Assembly: GCA_051530055.1 (NCBI GenBank)
Contig: CM121341.1
Span: 6,200,001-6,264,000 of the forward strand
Length of the DNA stretch: 64,000 bases
Reading direction: 5' to 3'
Source of the DNA: Neoechinorhynchus agilis
Taxonomy: Eukaryota > Acanthocephala
The notes under the pieces were generated by a model. That model was not told the DNA's origin, made no database searches, and saw only the letters and a program-made list of their open reading frames with translations. Made by a program: the position numbers and the translations under genes. Shown here in pieces: positions 34,905-44,754 of the stretch; within the stretch, counting starts at the first letter, position 1; each line of letters begins with the position of its first letter.

Positions 34905-35634
34905 ATGTCCACTTGGAAGAAAATAAGCGAATCGACCCGTCGAAAGCACTTTGAACGTGGTCAGCATGCGGATAGATTGCATCTTGGAATGCTGGAGAAA
35001 CATCCTGACTACAAGCTAAGAGCCGACGATTATAATCGCAAACGTCGAACACTCTATAGACTCCGTCAAAAAGCACTAAACCGGAATTCGGATGAGTTTT
35101 TTTTTGGAATGATCCGCACTCGTAACCGAAACGGAATTCATAATCTCAAGGACAGAGTAATGAATTTTACACGAGATGAACTGAAACTCATTGGCAATAG
35201 TGATCGCAAATATGTTGACTTTCGATTGCAATTGGAAAAAAGGAAATTGGAAAAATTGACATGCGCTGCTAATGCAGTGGAAGCAGCTAACAAAATTATT
35301 AGGTTCTTCGACAATGAAGAGGAGGCTAAAACTGCGGCTGAAATGAACATTGAACCTCTAGTCAAATTTAATCCAAGGCGGCAAAATAGCGAAATTGATA
35401 AAAGGAGGCGGCGTGTGGAAAGTTTAACAAAAGTGGCAAATGCTCTTCAACAGCCTGATATCTATGCTCAAATTCTGACGGAAGCATCATGACACTCTGG
35501 CACATAATTGTTAAGCTGATATTTCTTTTAAAATGTGCAAGATTGAACTAAAAAAGGACGATGATATGCTTATAGATGATGATGATGTACCCAAGATTCG
35601 AGAACACTATCCACGATACGTGCGAAAGAGGTAG
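34905..35634 (+). CDS. UTP11: U3 snoRNA-associated protein 11 (UTP11)
   Basis: UTP11 is a component of the small-subunit processome for 18S rRNA maturation. The first exon (34905-35486) gives a family-typical N-terminus (HFERGQHADRLHLGMLEKHP, then DYKLRADDYNRKRRTLYRLR and NSDEFFFGMIRTRNRNGIHN) and the basic helical region RRRRVESLTKVANALQ. The start is the ATG before STWKKISESTRRK; an earlier in-frame ATG at 34752 would add a hydrophobic, unconserved stretch. The frame stops at 35492, but a further segment (IELKKDDDMLIDDDDVPKIR, EHYPRYVRKR, stop at 35634) matches the basic end of the family. It is in phase if a 58-bp intron with GC instead of GT (gcatcatg..tgtgcaag) is removed. With it the protein is about 220 residues, against about 250 in human. 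Confidence 0.9.
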
Positions 35635-36004
35635 AGATCCGGGTAAGTGATTTTGATGGATATCGAATAAGCGTTTTAAGACAGTGATTGTTGGATTACC
35701 GAAACTGATAGAATCATGATTTGTCGACCTTTCATTCACATTTTCGACTACTTTTCAATGGCGCTCTTATATATTTTTGTTTCTAATAATGTTTTGTGTA
35801 ACATCCCTTTTGTCGAAGCTTTATCATGCTGCCTATTTTGTGTGATTTAAGCCTTGTTTATCATTTAGTTTCTTTAAAAGACACCGCCCAGTCTTTCATC
35901 AATTGATAAATCAATTCATCAATTGAGTGCATACCAATATCATCTCATTCGTAATAAGTAAAAAAAGAAGTCTAGTCAGGCTGGATATTATAATAATACG
36001 TTTT
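35635..36004. other. intergenic stretch
   Basis: Only short direct repeats of ATCAATT near 35898-35930 were noticed. Confidence 0.4.
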
Positions 36005-36960
36005 ATTAATCTTTGTAGTCCGGCCTCAGGATGTCCGTTCGAGTGAGAATTTCTGGTCGGAGATGCCCGTTCGTTTGTAGAAGGTCTGTTTTGGTGGGAA
36101 AGTAGGTGGTTATTGCTTGCAGGAGCACTTGTGAGGTTGGGTCTTTCCTCAGGTTCATTTCAAGTTCTGGTATCCGAGAGAAGATTGGCGGCATGGAAAA
36201 AGGAGCGTAGGTATGTGGAGGTGCAGGATTGAGGGAGGATGAAACGAATTAGGATTACGAGTGTTGTGCTCGTGTGAAAAGGGGGCGATATGTGGTAGAA
36301 ATTATAAGAAAAGTTTAGAGTGAGAGGAAAGAGGTTTGAGGTCGTTTAGGAAAATATTAAAGGGAAGTACGCATTTGGTGAGGGATAGATTGATAGAGGA
36401 AGTAGAATGGCAGTGAATGTATTGTTTGCGATTGTGAAAATAAGAGGCGAGCCAGAGGATCTGCCACAATTTTGGACCAAAATCAAAGCAGCCCTGGAGA
36501 TGGATTGAATGGTATACGGAGTCGAATGCTTTCGAAAAGTACAGTTGAATGAGACGGGTGACGTGGGAGGGATTATTGTCGTGCCATAAATGCAAACTAG
36601 GTGTCGGTTGCAGAAAATTTGGGCCTGAAGCCGAATTGTAGAGGCGATAACTTATCGTTGAGAAGTGAAAGAAGGCGATATATAAAACATTTTTCGATGA
36701 TTTTTGAAAGAGCGGGTAAATTTTATATTGGACGGAATGATTCGGTGGAAATAGGATGTTCTTTTTTGGAACAAGTATAACTTTAGCAGTTTTCAGGTAG
36801 TTATTTGTAATGTAGGTAAGAGGGCTGATGAGTTCGGGGATGATTCAGTGAAGAGTCCAGTTTGGGATTTCGGATTGAGAGGACGAATTTCGAGGTAATT
36901 TCTTGAGATGTTGTAGTACTTCGTATGACGAAACTAAGCGAAGTATTGGAGATTTGACAG
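36005..36960 (-). mobile_element. LINE remnant, reverse-transcriptase part
   Basis: A minus-strand frame around 36302-36595 has non-LTR reverse-transcriptase features of the CR1/Jockey kind (LYFSKAFDSVYHSIHLQ, then WLASYFHNRKQYIH). Frames on either side are broken; 36006-36194 may be the C-terminal end. No intact open frame exists, so this is a dead copy. Confidence 0.7.
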
Positions 36961-37249
36961 AAGTTTCAAGTGCGGGCGTGAAAGATTGTGGAGACTGATA
37001 TTGAGCAGTGATCGTAAATTGAGTCAGGGCAGAGGTCCTGATTGACGGAGTCTAGAATCTGTTTTAATTCAGTGGTAGTCAAACGCGAATTTCGTAAGGG
37101 ACGCACGAAGGAAAGGTTTCGTTGCCGTTTTTCAAAGCGATCCCTGACCGAACGTGTCTCTTCGAGTTGAGAACGGCGAACTCCCCCAACATCTTTGAAC
37201 CCGCTTATCCAACTCTGAACAGCGGCAGCTCCCTGATGTCCACATTTCT

Positions 37250-38000
37250 TTTCTTGTCCCTGAGAGTGTACCTGCTGCACATCTAAGCATCCTCACCTCG
37301 TTCGTTTCTAGTCTTCTGAGGTCGTTTTGCTTGGTCGTCCAAATTTCTGCGCCGTCGCTCCCGGTCTCGAACACCCGCCCTTTCAGTTTTGGTGAGATCC
37401 TTTAGTCCGATAGTGCACTAGACATCTTCCTCCAGTTGAGCCACCCGCTTTATATACGAGCAGTTATTTCGGGTTTGAGGGAATTTGTCATATTTACTTC
37501 GCTGCATAGATATTTCACTGTTCCTCTCATCGTCAAATCCACACCTTCTAACTTTAGCGCTCCCTGTCCCATGCATATTGTCTTCAACCTGTTTACCATA
37601 TGACCGTTGGCTTCCAATGCCTCACTCCACCCTTCCAGACTTCGCTGAGCCTCTTCACATGTTTCAGCTGTCACAATCAAGTCATCAGCGACCAATAGTG
37701 TCCTTGAAGGCTTTCGGGTGATTTGCTTAGAACCCAACACATCCATGATCGTGACGAATAGGAACGGACTGAGAGCTGATCCCTGATGCAATCCAACTGT
37801 AACCTCAAAATAGTTTGTCTCTCCCACACTGCATCTGACACAAGTGCAGGATCCTTCGTATATGATCTGGATTGCTCTTATGTATTCCTCGGGACAGTTC
37901 TTCTTTCTGCCCGCCAAGGACGGTCCCAAGCCCGGCTGAAAAAGGAGGAGGGTTGGCGTCAGGAATTGCATCGGGCTGTAAAATTCTAGTTAAATTTTGA
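37250..38000 (-). mobile_element. RTE-like LINE fragment
   Basis: A 173-codon minus-strand frame (37450-37971) carries RTE-type reverse-transcriptase blocks: PEEYIRAIQIIYEGSCTCVR, VGLHQGSALSPFLFV and the catalytic region as LLVADDLIV. The thumb region follows in another frame (DGAEIWTTKQNDLRRLETNE, VRMLRCAAGT) near 37250-37340. The N-terminal half is missing and the frame is broken at least once. It lies between the endonuclease and reverse-transcriptase halves of another LINE. Confidence 0.8.
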
Positions 38001-38039
38001 CCCAAATGACAACCAACAACCGAATCAACCAAAGGGTCC

Positions 38040-38400
38040 TCTTCTTAAACAAAATAAAAATAAAACGTGTTGTTGTACCCGGGAAGGATATCCGAATTGC
38101 GGTTGAAGAAGGTATGCCACGTTTCTCTTAAGATGACTACGTCGGCTTTTGAGGTAGATGAAATGAATGAAATTTCGTTTAGGAAGGAGGCCACGAGGAT
38201 CGGGGTAGATTACGATGGGGAAGGGAATTTTGAATTTCAGCAAACCGGGGCGGAAATGAGGAAGATTGAGGTTACATTGATCGTTGCCGGTCATGGATTA
38301 ATAACACGTGTTACAGGTTGCCGACAAAGAACGATTGATTATCCCAACGAGAGAAGTCCAGGAGCGAATCAAAAATATGAGTGATTGATAATGATATAAA
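38040..38400 (-). mobile_element. LINE remnant, endonuclease part
   Basis: On the minus strand KADVVILRETWHTFFNRNSD followed by ILPGYNNTF resembles an early block of the APE-type endonuclease domain of non-LTR elements. It breaks off at about 38050, where the RTE-like fragment begins. Same strand as the reverse-transcriptase remnant at 36.0-36.96 kb and probably the other half of the same element. Confidence 0.6.
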
Positions 38401-39500
38401 CGAGTTTAGAGTTGAGACTTAACTACGTTTTTGTGTAGGGGTAGAGCGATAATAATTTGCTTGTTTTGGGAGAAAGAGAGTGTGTAATGTGGAAGGGCTG
38501 GGAGATTGACCTTTGTGGTTTTGCACGTTGTCAAGGAAGTTGGGAAGTCGCTTACTTTCGAGTTTTTGGGATGGGGGAGATGTTCGTGTGTGTTCGCTAA
38601 AAGTGAAGGATTATATTGGGAAGATGAGGTCTGTGTTGGGTTCGGAGAGATGGTGGAAAGATTTTTGATGAATTTTTATGTGGATAGATACGAAAAGAAA
38701 GTTGAGAAGGAGTTTGTACCTCCTGTTAAGAATGAGGGAGGCTACGAGTGGTGAAATAAAAGTTACTTTGAGGAGAAGTGGTCTCGGGTTAAAGGGATTT
38801 CTGGAGAGAATGTCCATAACAGTTGACGGAGGAAGGAATAGTAGAGTGAATGTCGGGGAAAAGGAGTTGACCGATACGAAAAATTTGGTGGTTGTGTGCA
38901 TCAGCGGCGACAGGATCTATAGCAGGGGCTTCCGGCATATCAGAAATAAAAATGGTGCGATTTATATCCTTGAAGGAGGAGTGCATGATACGATGGGTCG
39001 AATTCCGAGCAACGAGGGATGATGGCCGTTTGTGGAGAAGGCGTAACAGAAATAAATCGAAGGGTTGATTGATTTTGATGATGTCAACCTTATATCCTTA
39101 TAGTTATTTGTTTCTCCTATTGCCTTTTTCCCCATTCGTTCAGATGTATCTTTGACCTGTTCTTCAACCGTAGCTCTCTTAGTAGTTACATCAACCGAAT
39201 CGCTTTCGGTTTTCCTATCGTTACCTTTAATCGGAGTCACAATATCATACTCCTCCGCAATAATTTTAGAATCATTAAGTACTTCAGGCTGAATATCCTT
39301 TAAGAATCCGGTTTATTGGACCACCGTTTAATTGGATCAACTGCTTATTAGTACCAAATTCTAAAGACATGAATTAAATGTATTTACATGAACGTAATAT
39401 AGAGCTAAATCCGGCGGTTAATCAAGCCAAATGGGACTTTAACCCGATCCATCTCGGGAGTTGATATCCGAAGAAAATCCTTTTGAAGAGTCGACATTGT
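38401..39500. other. probable remains of retroelement sequence
   Basis: Several overlapping frames on both strands and strong purine/pyrimidine asymmetry, with no gene family recognised. On the minus strand fragments such as IFISDMPEAPAIDPVAADAH may be ORF1-like LINE sequence, but this is weak. Confidence 0.35.
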
Positions 39501-39539
39501 TTAATATAACCTTCAGAAATCATTCACACCACCGCTCTG

Positions 39540-39690
39540 GATTACTCAGCTGCCGTCCTGGTGTAACGTTCGAAAGGGTGGACGCGGCGTTCCTGTTGCT
39601 TAGCTAAACTTATGTTCTGAAGGAGAAATCCTCCTGATCTCGGATTGAAAAGTGATTCGTCTCAATCTTTTTTTTGGACAATTGATCAGT
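39540..39690 (-). pseudogene. relic of the unidentified gene at 20.3-21.0 kb
   Basis: The minus strand reads AASTLSNVTPGRQLSN, matching GASVLCTVTPGRQLSD of the gene at 20.28-20.68 kb. At DNA level CCAGGACGGCAGCTGAGT is identical in both, and CAATTGTCCAA lies at a comparable upstream distance. The frame is closed by a stop shortly upstream (near 39600) and downstream similarity ends at once. It is therefore a broken duplicate rather than a second gene. Confidence 0.6.
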
Positions 39691-40389
39691 TCTTAAGCCG
39701 CGGTACCAAACGACCCGAGCGTAATGATTTCGTCCGAGGTCCTTGTATTTTGTCTTTTTACGTTCCTCAGCGGCAGTTTCTGCTTCCCCTCTGATTTAAT
39801 AGCGGCCAATTTTATGTTGCTGGCTGCCTCCCTTCACCGCGAGAATACTGTGACACGGTCCGGTCCACGGTGGCCATTGAGTCTGCAAAGATTGCTCGCC
39901 TCTGGGATGTTGGGCGCATTCACAGTATTCGGGGCACGACTAAGAGAGAGTTGCGTTCACTTCAGCGTGTCGTGAGCCCGATTGCCGACAGACGCGACCA
40001 CGGAGTCCGGATTATTCCGCAGCGACAGCGATGTGCACATCTGTACGCCCCAAGTCTCAGTGGGACACTTGGATCCTTATTGTTTCGTCGGAGTTTACCC
40101 ACAGAAGCGTTCGGGTGCCGCCAATTGAGTGGCCAGGTCACGAGAATCTGAAACTAAAGAGTTATGGATTCTCGCTAGCCGGGATTGGTCCCCGGGCATC
40201 CTAGTAGCCATACAAAAGAGGCATTTTTTCGCCTTTATCCGACTTATGATCACCTCAAAGTCCACATAATTCCTAAAGATTTTGATGATCACTCAGAAAT
40301 GCATCCTAGTGATTAATGAAACTAAGTTTTCTATTGGTTCACTGGCTATCAAGAGCGTTTCCTCTTTTGCAAGTTTTTTGACTTTGCAC
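39691..40389. other. region with no recognised gene
   Basis: Two plus-strand frames (39724-39975 and 39870-40151) are open, but nothing in them resembles a known protein and no splice pattern supports them. Some of it may be further retroelement or pseudogene debris. Confidence 0.3.
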
Positions 40390-40772
40390 TAAAAGAGTCT
40401 CACGATTAAATTTTCAACGTTCTTCAGCACTTTTTGTCCATTTGTGGTTGTCCATTTCCACCAATGGTTGCATGACCGAATACGCGTTTTCGCATTGTCG
40501 TGTCCGCCGATACTTTCCATTTATTATATCGACAAACGCACGCGTCGTGTGTATAAGCAGATTCACGAAGAGGCACAAACTGAAAGCGCCAACACGCAGC
40601 AAGATGATCCAACTTTCCCACAAGAAGTATCTCAATCGGACGCGATTTCGGCAATCGACGAAGCATTTAAACGTAAGCTCATTTTCTAGGTTTCCACACT
40701 CTTCTCGAATTAGATCAAGAAGAGGTTTCAATCGATCTTATCCGAACTATTACCAATGTCCTTCCGACGTGA
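40390..40772 (+). CDS. small unidentified acidic protein, 5' end not found
   Basis: A plus-strand frame contains QIHEEAQTESANTQQDDPTF then PQEVSQSDAISAIDEAFK, with ordinary codon use. It continues, through a 41-bp intron (40671-40711; gtaagctc..cgaattag), into QEEVSIDLIRTITNVLPT and a stop at 40772. No in-frame ATG is visible, so an upstream exon is needed. The end overlaps the start of the following MATH-BTB gene by 17 bases. A 105-codon minus-strand frame with a hydrophobic stretch (40414-40731) competes for the same DNA. Family unknown. Confidence 0.4.
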
Positions 40773-42061
40773 CGATGAAATACTTTATTCAATCGATTAC
40801 ATGCGACCAAACAATCAGCTCAATGAATCTTTTAACTCTGGTGAATCACTGAGGTAAATTTGCCTTTAAAGGAACGCTATCACACATTATCTTTAGTAAC
40901 TCTACCCGCCCGATCGCTTCATCGATCATTGTAGACCAGTCAAACGAATCAATCGATAGTCTAACGTACACCGATATAACAATCCAAAAGTTCTCTCATC
41001 TATGGGTCATTGATAACTTTCATACTTACATCGATGATCCCGTTGAAAGTGTGTGTCTAACAAGTACAACATTCTCACCTCCAAACATATCTTCAACTCG
41101 AGAAAAGAATCCCAATAAATTCCGACTCTTATTCTATCCCAAAGAAACTCCAATGTCTCTCAAATTGAACTACATACAAGGAGCCGGTGCCTTGAAAGTC
41201 CGGGCAAAGTTCTTTATCATTTCGGACTCCTACGAGAACAATCAAATCGAGATTTCAAATAACGCGAGATTCCACATCTACAATGGCCCTAGTTATTCGA
41301 ACTATATGGCGACTTCAAATCCTGTAACATTGAGAGAAGATGTGATCAATAATGCACTTATAACTAACGATCGACTCCGAATTTTATTAAAGATGGAGAT
41401 AATGGGCTCCCCCAAATCGGAGAGCATTGCCACCGCTTCCATGCATTCGCTGGATACCACCAATTCAAATGTTTCATCCGACTTGAAACGATTGTTTGAT
41501 TCTGGAGAGTTCGCAGACACAAAGGTGATCGTAAAGTGGCGTGAAAATAACTTGTCCTCTAATTGTTCCGAGTTACTGAACCCGTTTGAATATGAAGACA
41601 CATTTAATGTACACAAGACTATCCTTGCTGCAAGAAGCCCCGTTTTTAAAGTGATGCTTACAAGTTCATACACAACCGAGAACCAAAGTGGTCAGGTAAA
41701 GATCGAAGAGTTTTCTCCGCATACAATTAACTACTTTCTGGAGTTTCTTTATGCGGGCCAATTGAGTAAATGCGATTGCGATTATATTGAACTTTTCCGA
41801 GTTGCTGATAAGTACGAGGTCAGCGATCTAAGACTGCTGTGTGAGCAGAAATTGGTTGCGCTGATCAAAAGTGAGAATGCAGCGGAGATTCTACTTTTAG
41901 CCGACTTGTGCCGATCGTCAGTTCTCAAAAACGAAGCAATCGAGTTTGTGGCTCGGCATGTTGATGAAGTCGTTGCGAGTGAAGGCTGGAGCAAGTACGT
42001 TGTTTGCGAACACGAACTTGTCACCCAAGTTCTCAAGTTCACCGGATCATTAATCAACTAA
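40756..42061 (+). CDS. MATH and BTB/POZ domain protein, SPOP-like Cul3 adaptor
   Basis: MATH-BTB proteins select substrates for Cullin-3 ubiquitin ligases: MATH binds the target, BTB dimerises and binds Cul3. Exon 1 (40756-40853) encodes MSFRRDDEILYSIDYMRPNN; a 43-bp intron (40854-40896) follows. The MATH domain begins near KFSHLWVIDNFHTYIDD and includes VCLTSTTFSPPN, a diverged version of the family's strands. The BTB domain is clear: DSGEFADTKVIVKW, FNVHKTILAARSPVFKVMLT, VKIEEFSPHTINYFLEFLYA and YIELFRVADKYEVSDLRLLC. A BACK-like helical tail (ENAAEILLLADLCRSSVLKN) ends the protein. Total length is about 420 residues, close to SPOP. The substrate is unknown. Confidence 0.88.
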
Positions 42062-42733
42062 AAATTAGTTTTCATCGTCCGAATATGGACGATAGGGTTT
42101 TTGTCGAGACCTTACACGTAAACGAGAGTATAAACGCTAATATGTATTTTTGAACCGTACGAAAAGTTGGTGGGAAAGCTCTCGTTTAGTACACATTGTC
42201 CGACTTGTTAGCGATTACGCTCAAGTGAGACGTCCATTGACTCCCATGAATCCTAGAGTTTAATGGTTTTTGATTTTTTGGACGTTGAGGGACACACACA
42301 ATCTTTTATTGAATCCGATATTTCGGCGCCTCACGCCTTCTTCAGGTTCCTTGATAATCTAAAACACACAAAGGGAGTTCACAAGAGGTCCATGCTCCCT
42401 GTCAATTCGTCAGTTTAATTTTAATCCTAGTAACTTTAGTGCTTCTACACCCACAAAAAATCATCGTACTAATGAGAGTAATCACATCCTAAAAAAACAC
42501 AGATCTGAGCATTTTTATCATAAACGTGAAATGTGAAAAGAACATTTGGGCTGCCGTAATGATAAAAGAGCTATGTTTTCGCCGTAAAATCAACCATTTT
42601 TTCACAAGACCGTTTTATTGGAACAGAAACAAACTTGACGATTATAACCAAACGAATCTGTACACACACATTCATACCCGCATTACTTTCATATTGCTTC
42701 TTTTTTTGTGTTTGCCAACTTTTGTCACCGTTT
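42062..42733. other. intergenic region between convergent genes
   Basis: The MATH-BTB and GTPBP genes end facing each other here. GAATCCGATATTTCGG and GCCTTCTTCAGG (42313-42352) resemble arms of the foldback elements at 33.7 and 53.3 kb, but the partner arm was not found. Confidence 0.45.
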
Positions 42734-44754
42734 TTAAAGCTCACAGACCCTTAGTATCCGTCCAGCAGCGAGCATCGTTGTATGCCTCAGGATAACAAGG
42801 GACTTTCGCCGAACAAACTCAGCTTGATGCATAAATCTAACGGTCACTTCGGTAAGACGTAACGTTCGCGTATCTTTCTAATGAGTTTTTTCTAAAAAAA
42901 AGAGTCTTAAAACATGCAGCAAACCTCGTAGAATCCGATGATCTTCGCACTCTTACAAATATTATTTGTGTGCACCATGACTTCTAGTCCAGAAAGTCTT
43001 ATAGTCAAGGCCTTCGAAATGTTCCGGCGGAATCTAGGGCGAAATATGACAAGAGCTACGAACTCCATACACAACGGTGGCCGATCAGTGGCAAATAGCG
43101 TTAGTCCCTAGAAGTGAAATCTCATTTCTGTCATGTTGTAAAAAGCATTTTACCTTTAATTTATATTTATTTGAATCATGCGAATATCCACCCAGTGCCA
43201 CGCTCCCGAACTGACCAGACTGTAGCGCAGAACATGGAACATTATGAGATCGAATCGATTTCACGGTCACTTGTTTGAATTGGTTACTTTTAAACGGTCC
43301 GAGGAAGTACGGTTCATTGTCTACTATGAGTTGTCCTCTGTTGTTGCTGGAAGATGAAGACTGCAAAAAAGAAGAAACTAACCTTATCATTAGGCCGCTC
43401 ACAACAATGTCACTCTCGGTCATTTTTAGAAGAGTCAATACTCGGAACCAAGCCCTGGATCGCCGTTTATTCTTTTTTGTGATTCGTCGTTTGCGAGCGA
43501 TTTTCCCCAGAAACATCTTAAGGAGACTTAGGCCACTTTCGCGTACACATGAAAGAGTGAACACCGGCACGATAGGAACCTCGTTCAATTGATCACTATT
43601 CCTTTCGTATCGTGATATCCACGCAGGACTCATGAACATTTCATTGTCATAAATGTTCTTGTTCACCTTCGAAGCAAACAAATCAATGTCATCTTCGTCT
43701 AGTATCCTCTTTAAAACAACAGCTTGGTTGAAGGAATTGATTATTTGTTCAAGAACGCCATTTTCATTAGGCAGCAAATCACATTTGTTCACTATGATGA
43801 TTAAGGGCTTCCCAAGAAAAGTGAGGAAATGCGGGTCAAGAGGAAACTTTCGCTGGGATATGGCACTGATAACTAGGACGATAATGTCTGGATTGTACGA
43901 CGTGAGACCGTATAGTGCTGTCCGAATGTACTTTTCATGACCAGCCAAATCGATTAGTGTTAGCGTTCGAGCTGCCTCGTTAAGAAACGGATCCAGCAAT
44001 AGTCTATTGGATTTGTCCGAACCGATTGTCTCCGTTATTATACTGGACGTACGACCGGAATTTATCTCGTGCCGGTGTTGGAACATATGAAATCTTGCAC
44101 TACCATGACCGTCGTCGGGTCGGTCGCGACTGAGCACACCTAAATCACTTATTATCACCGATATGTATCAATCAACTAACGCGAGAGAGAGACGTATGTC
44201 AGAGGTAGTGTTAATTTCTCGCATTTAACCAATATGACGAAAAGTCACAACTTATCGGATTCGGACTACTTACTTATTAGAGTACTCTTGCCGCTTCCCG
44301 CTGCACCAACAAAAGCCACTTTGCAGTCATCGAGCCCAATAATTGGTTTCTTTATCAAAACGGACGTTTTTGCCCAATACATGTTATCATTGAACTTTGT
44401 TGACAGTATAACGTGGACTTTTACACTCGCGTTTAGATTAGCAGCCATTTTTCGAAGATTCTGAATACTTCGATCCAACGTTAGTTTACTCAGTCCCACA
44501 ACACTGCCTCTGTCGTCCACACCAATCATGTAACCAGCCTCTCCTTTTCCCTCGTGCAAACGCCATTTCATTTGAGTTACCAACTCATCGAACCGATCAG
44601 CGCTGATTGTGTCCAATTTAAGTTTATACTCCATATTTCCGACCTGTGGTTCCGGCGGTAAACAATCAGCCAGACTTTCACAATCCGCTTTGAACCATAG
44701 GTCGCCATCAGTGCACTCTTCATCCGGCCCAAACAGATCCGCAAGTGCCGACAT
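42734..44754 (-). CDS. GTP-binding protein of the GTPBP1/GTPBP2 family
   Basis: These are translational-type GTPases related to eEF1A and linked to ribosome rescue and mRNA decay. Exon 1 (to about 44270) has the family N-terminus (ADRFDELVTQMKWRLHEGKG, EAGYMIGVDDRGSVVGL) and the P-loop VAFVGAAGSGKST. After an intron of about 120 bp come MFQHRHEINSGRTSS (switch I region), LIDLAGHEKYIRTALYGLT (DxxG), LIIIVNKCDLLP (NKxD), VPVFTLSCVRESGLSLLKMF, and domain II with VKSIRSHNVPC. Two small 3' exons (KALTIRLSGLEVMVHTNNIC; LTEVTVRFMHQAEFVRRKSL) end at 42734 and match the last beta-barrel. The P-loop reads GAAGSGKS instead of the usual GNVDAGKS. I cannot choose between GTPBP1 and GTPBP2. Confidence 0.86.

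Noticed and set aside
39724-40151. Coding gene on the plus strand
   Set aside because: Two overlapping frames with stretches of Arg and Ser, no recognised domain, no start context, adjacent to pseudogene and LINE debris.
40660-40700. A genuine 17-nt intron (GTAAGCTCATTTTCTAG)
   Set aside because: The same donor with an acceptor 24 bases further (CGAATTAG) gives a 41-bp intron of equal phase, in line with the other introns here, so the ordinary explanation is preferred.
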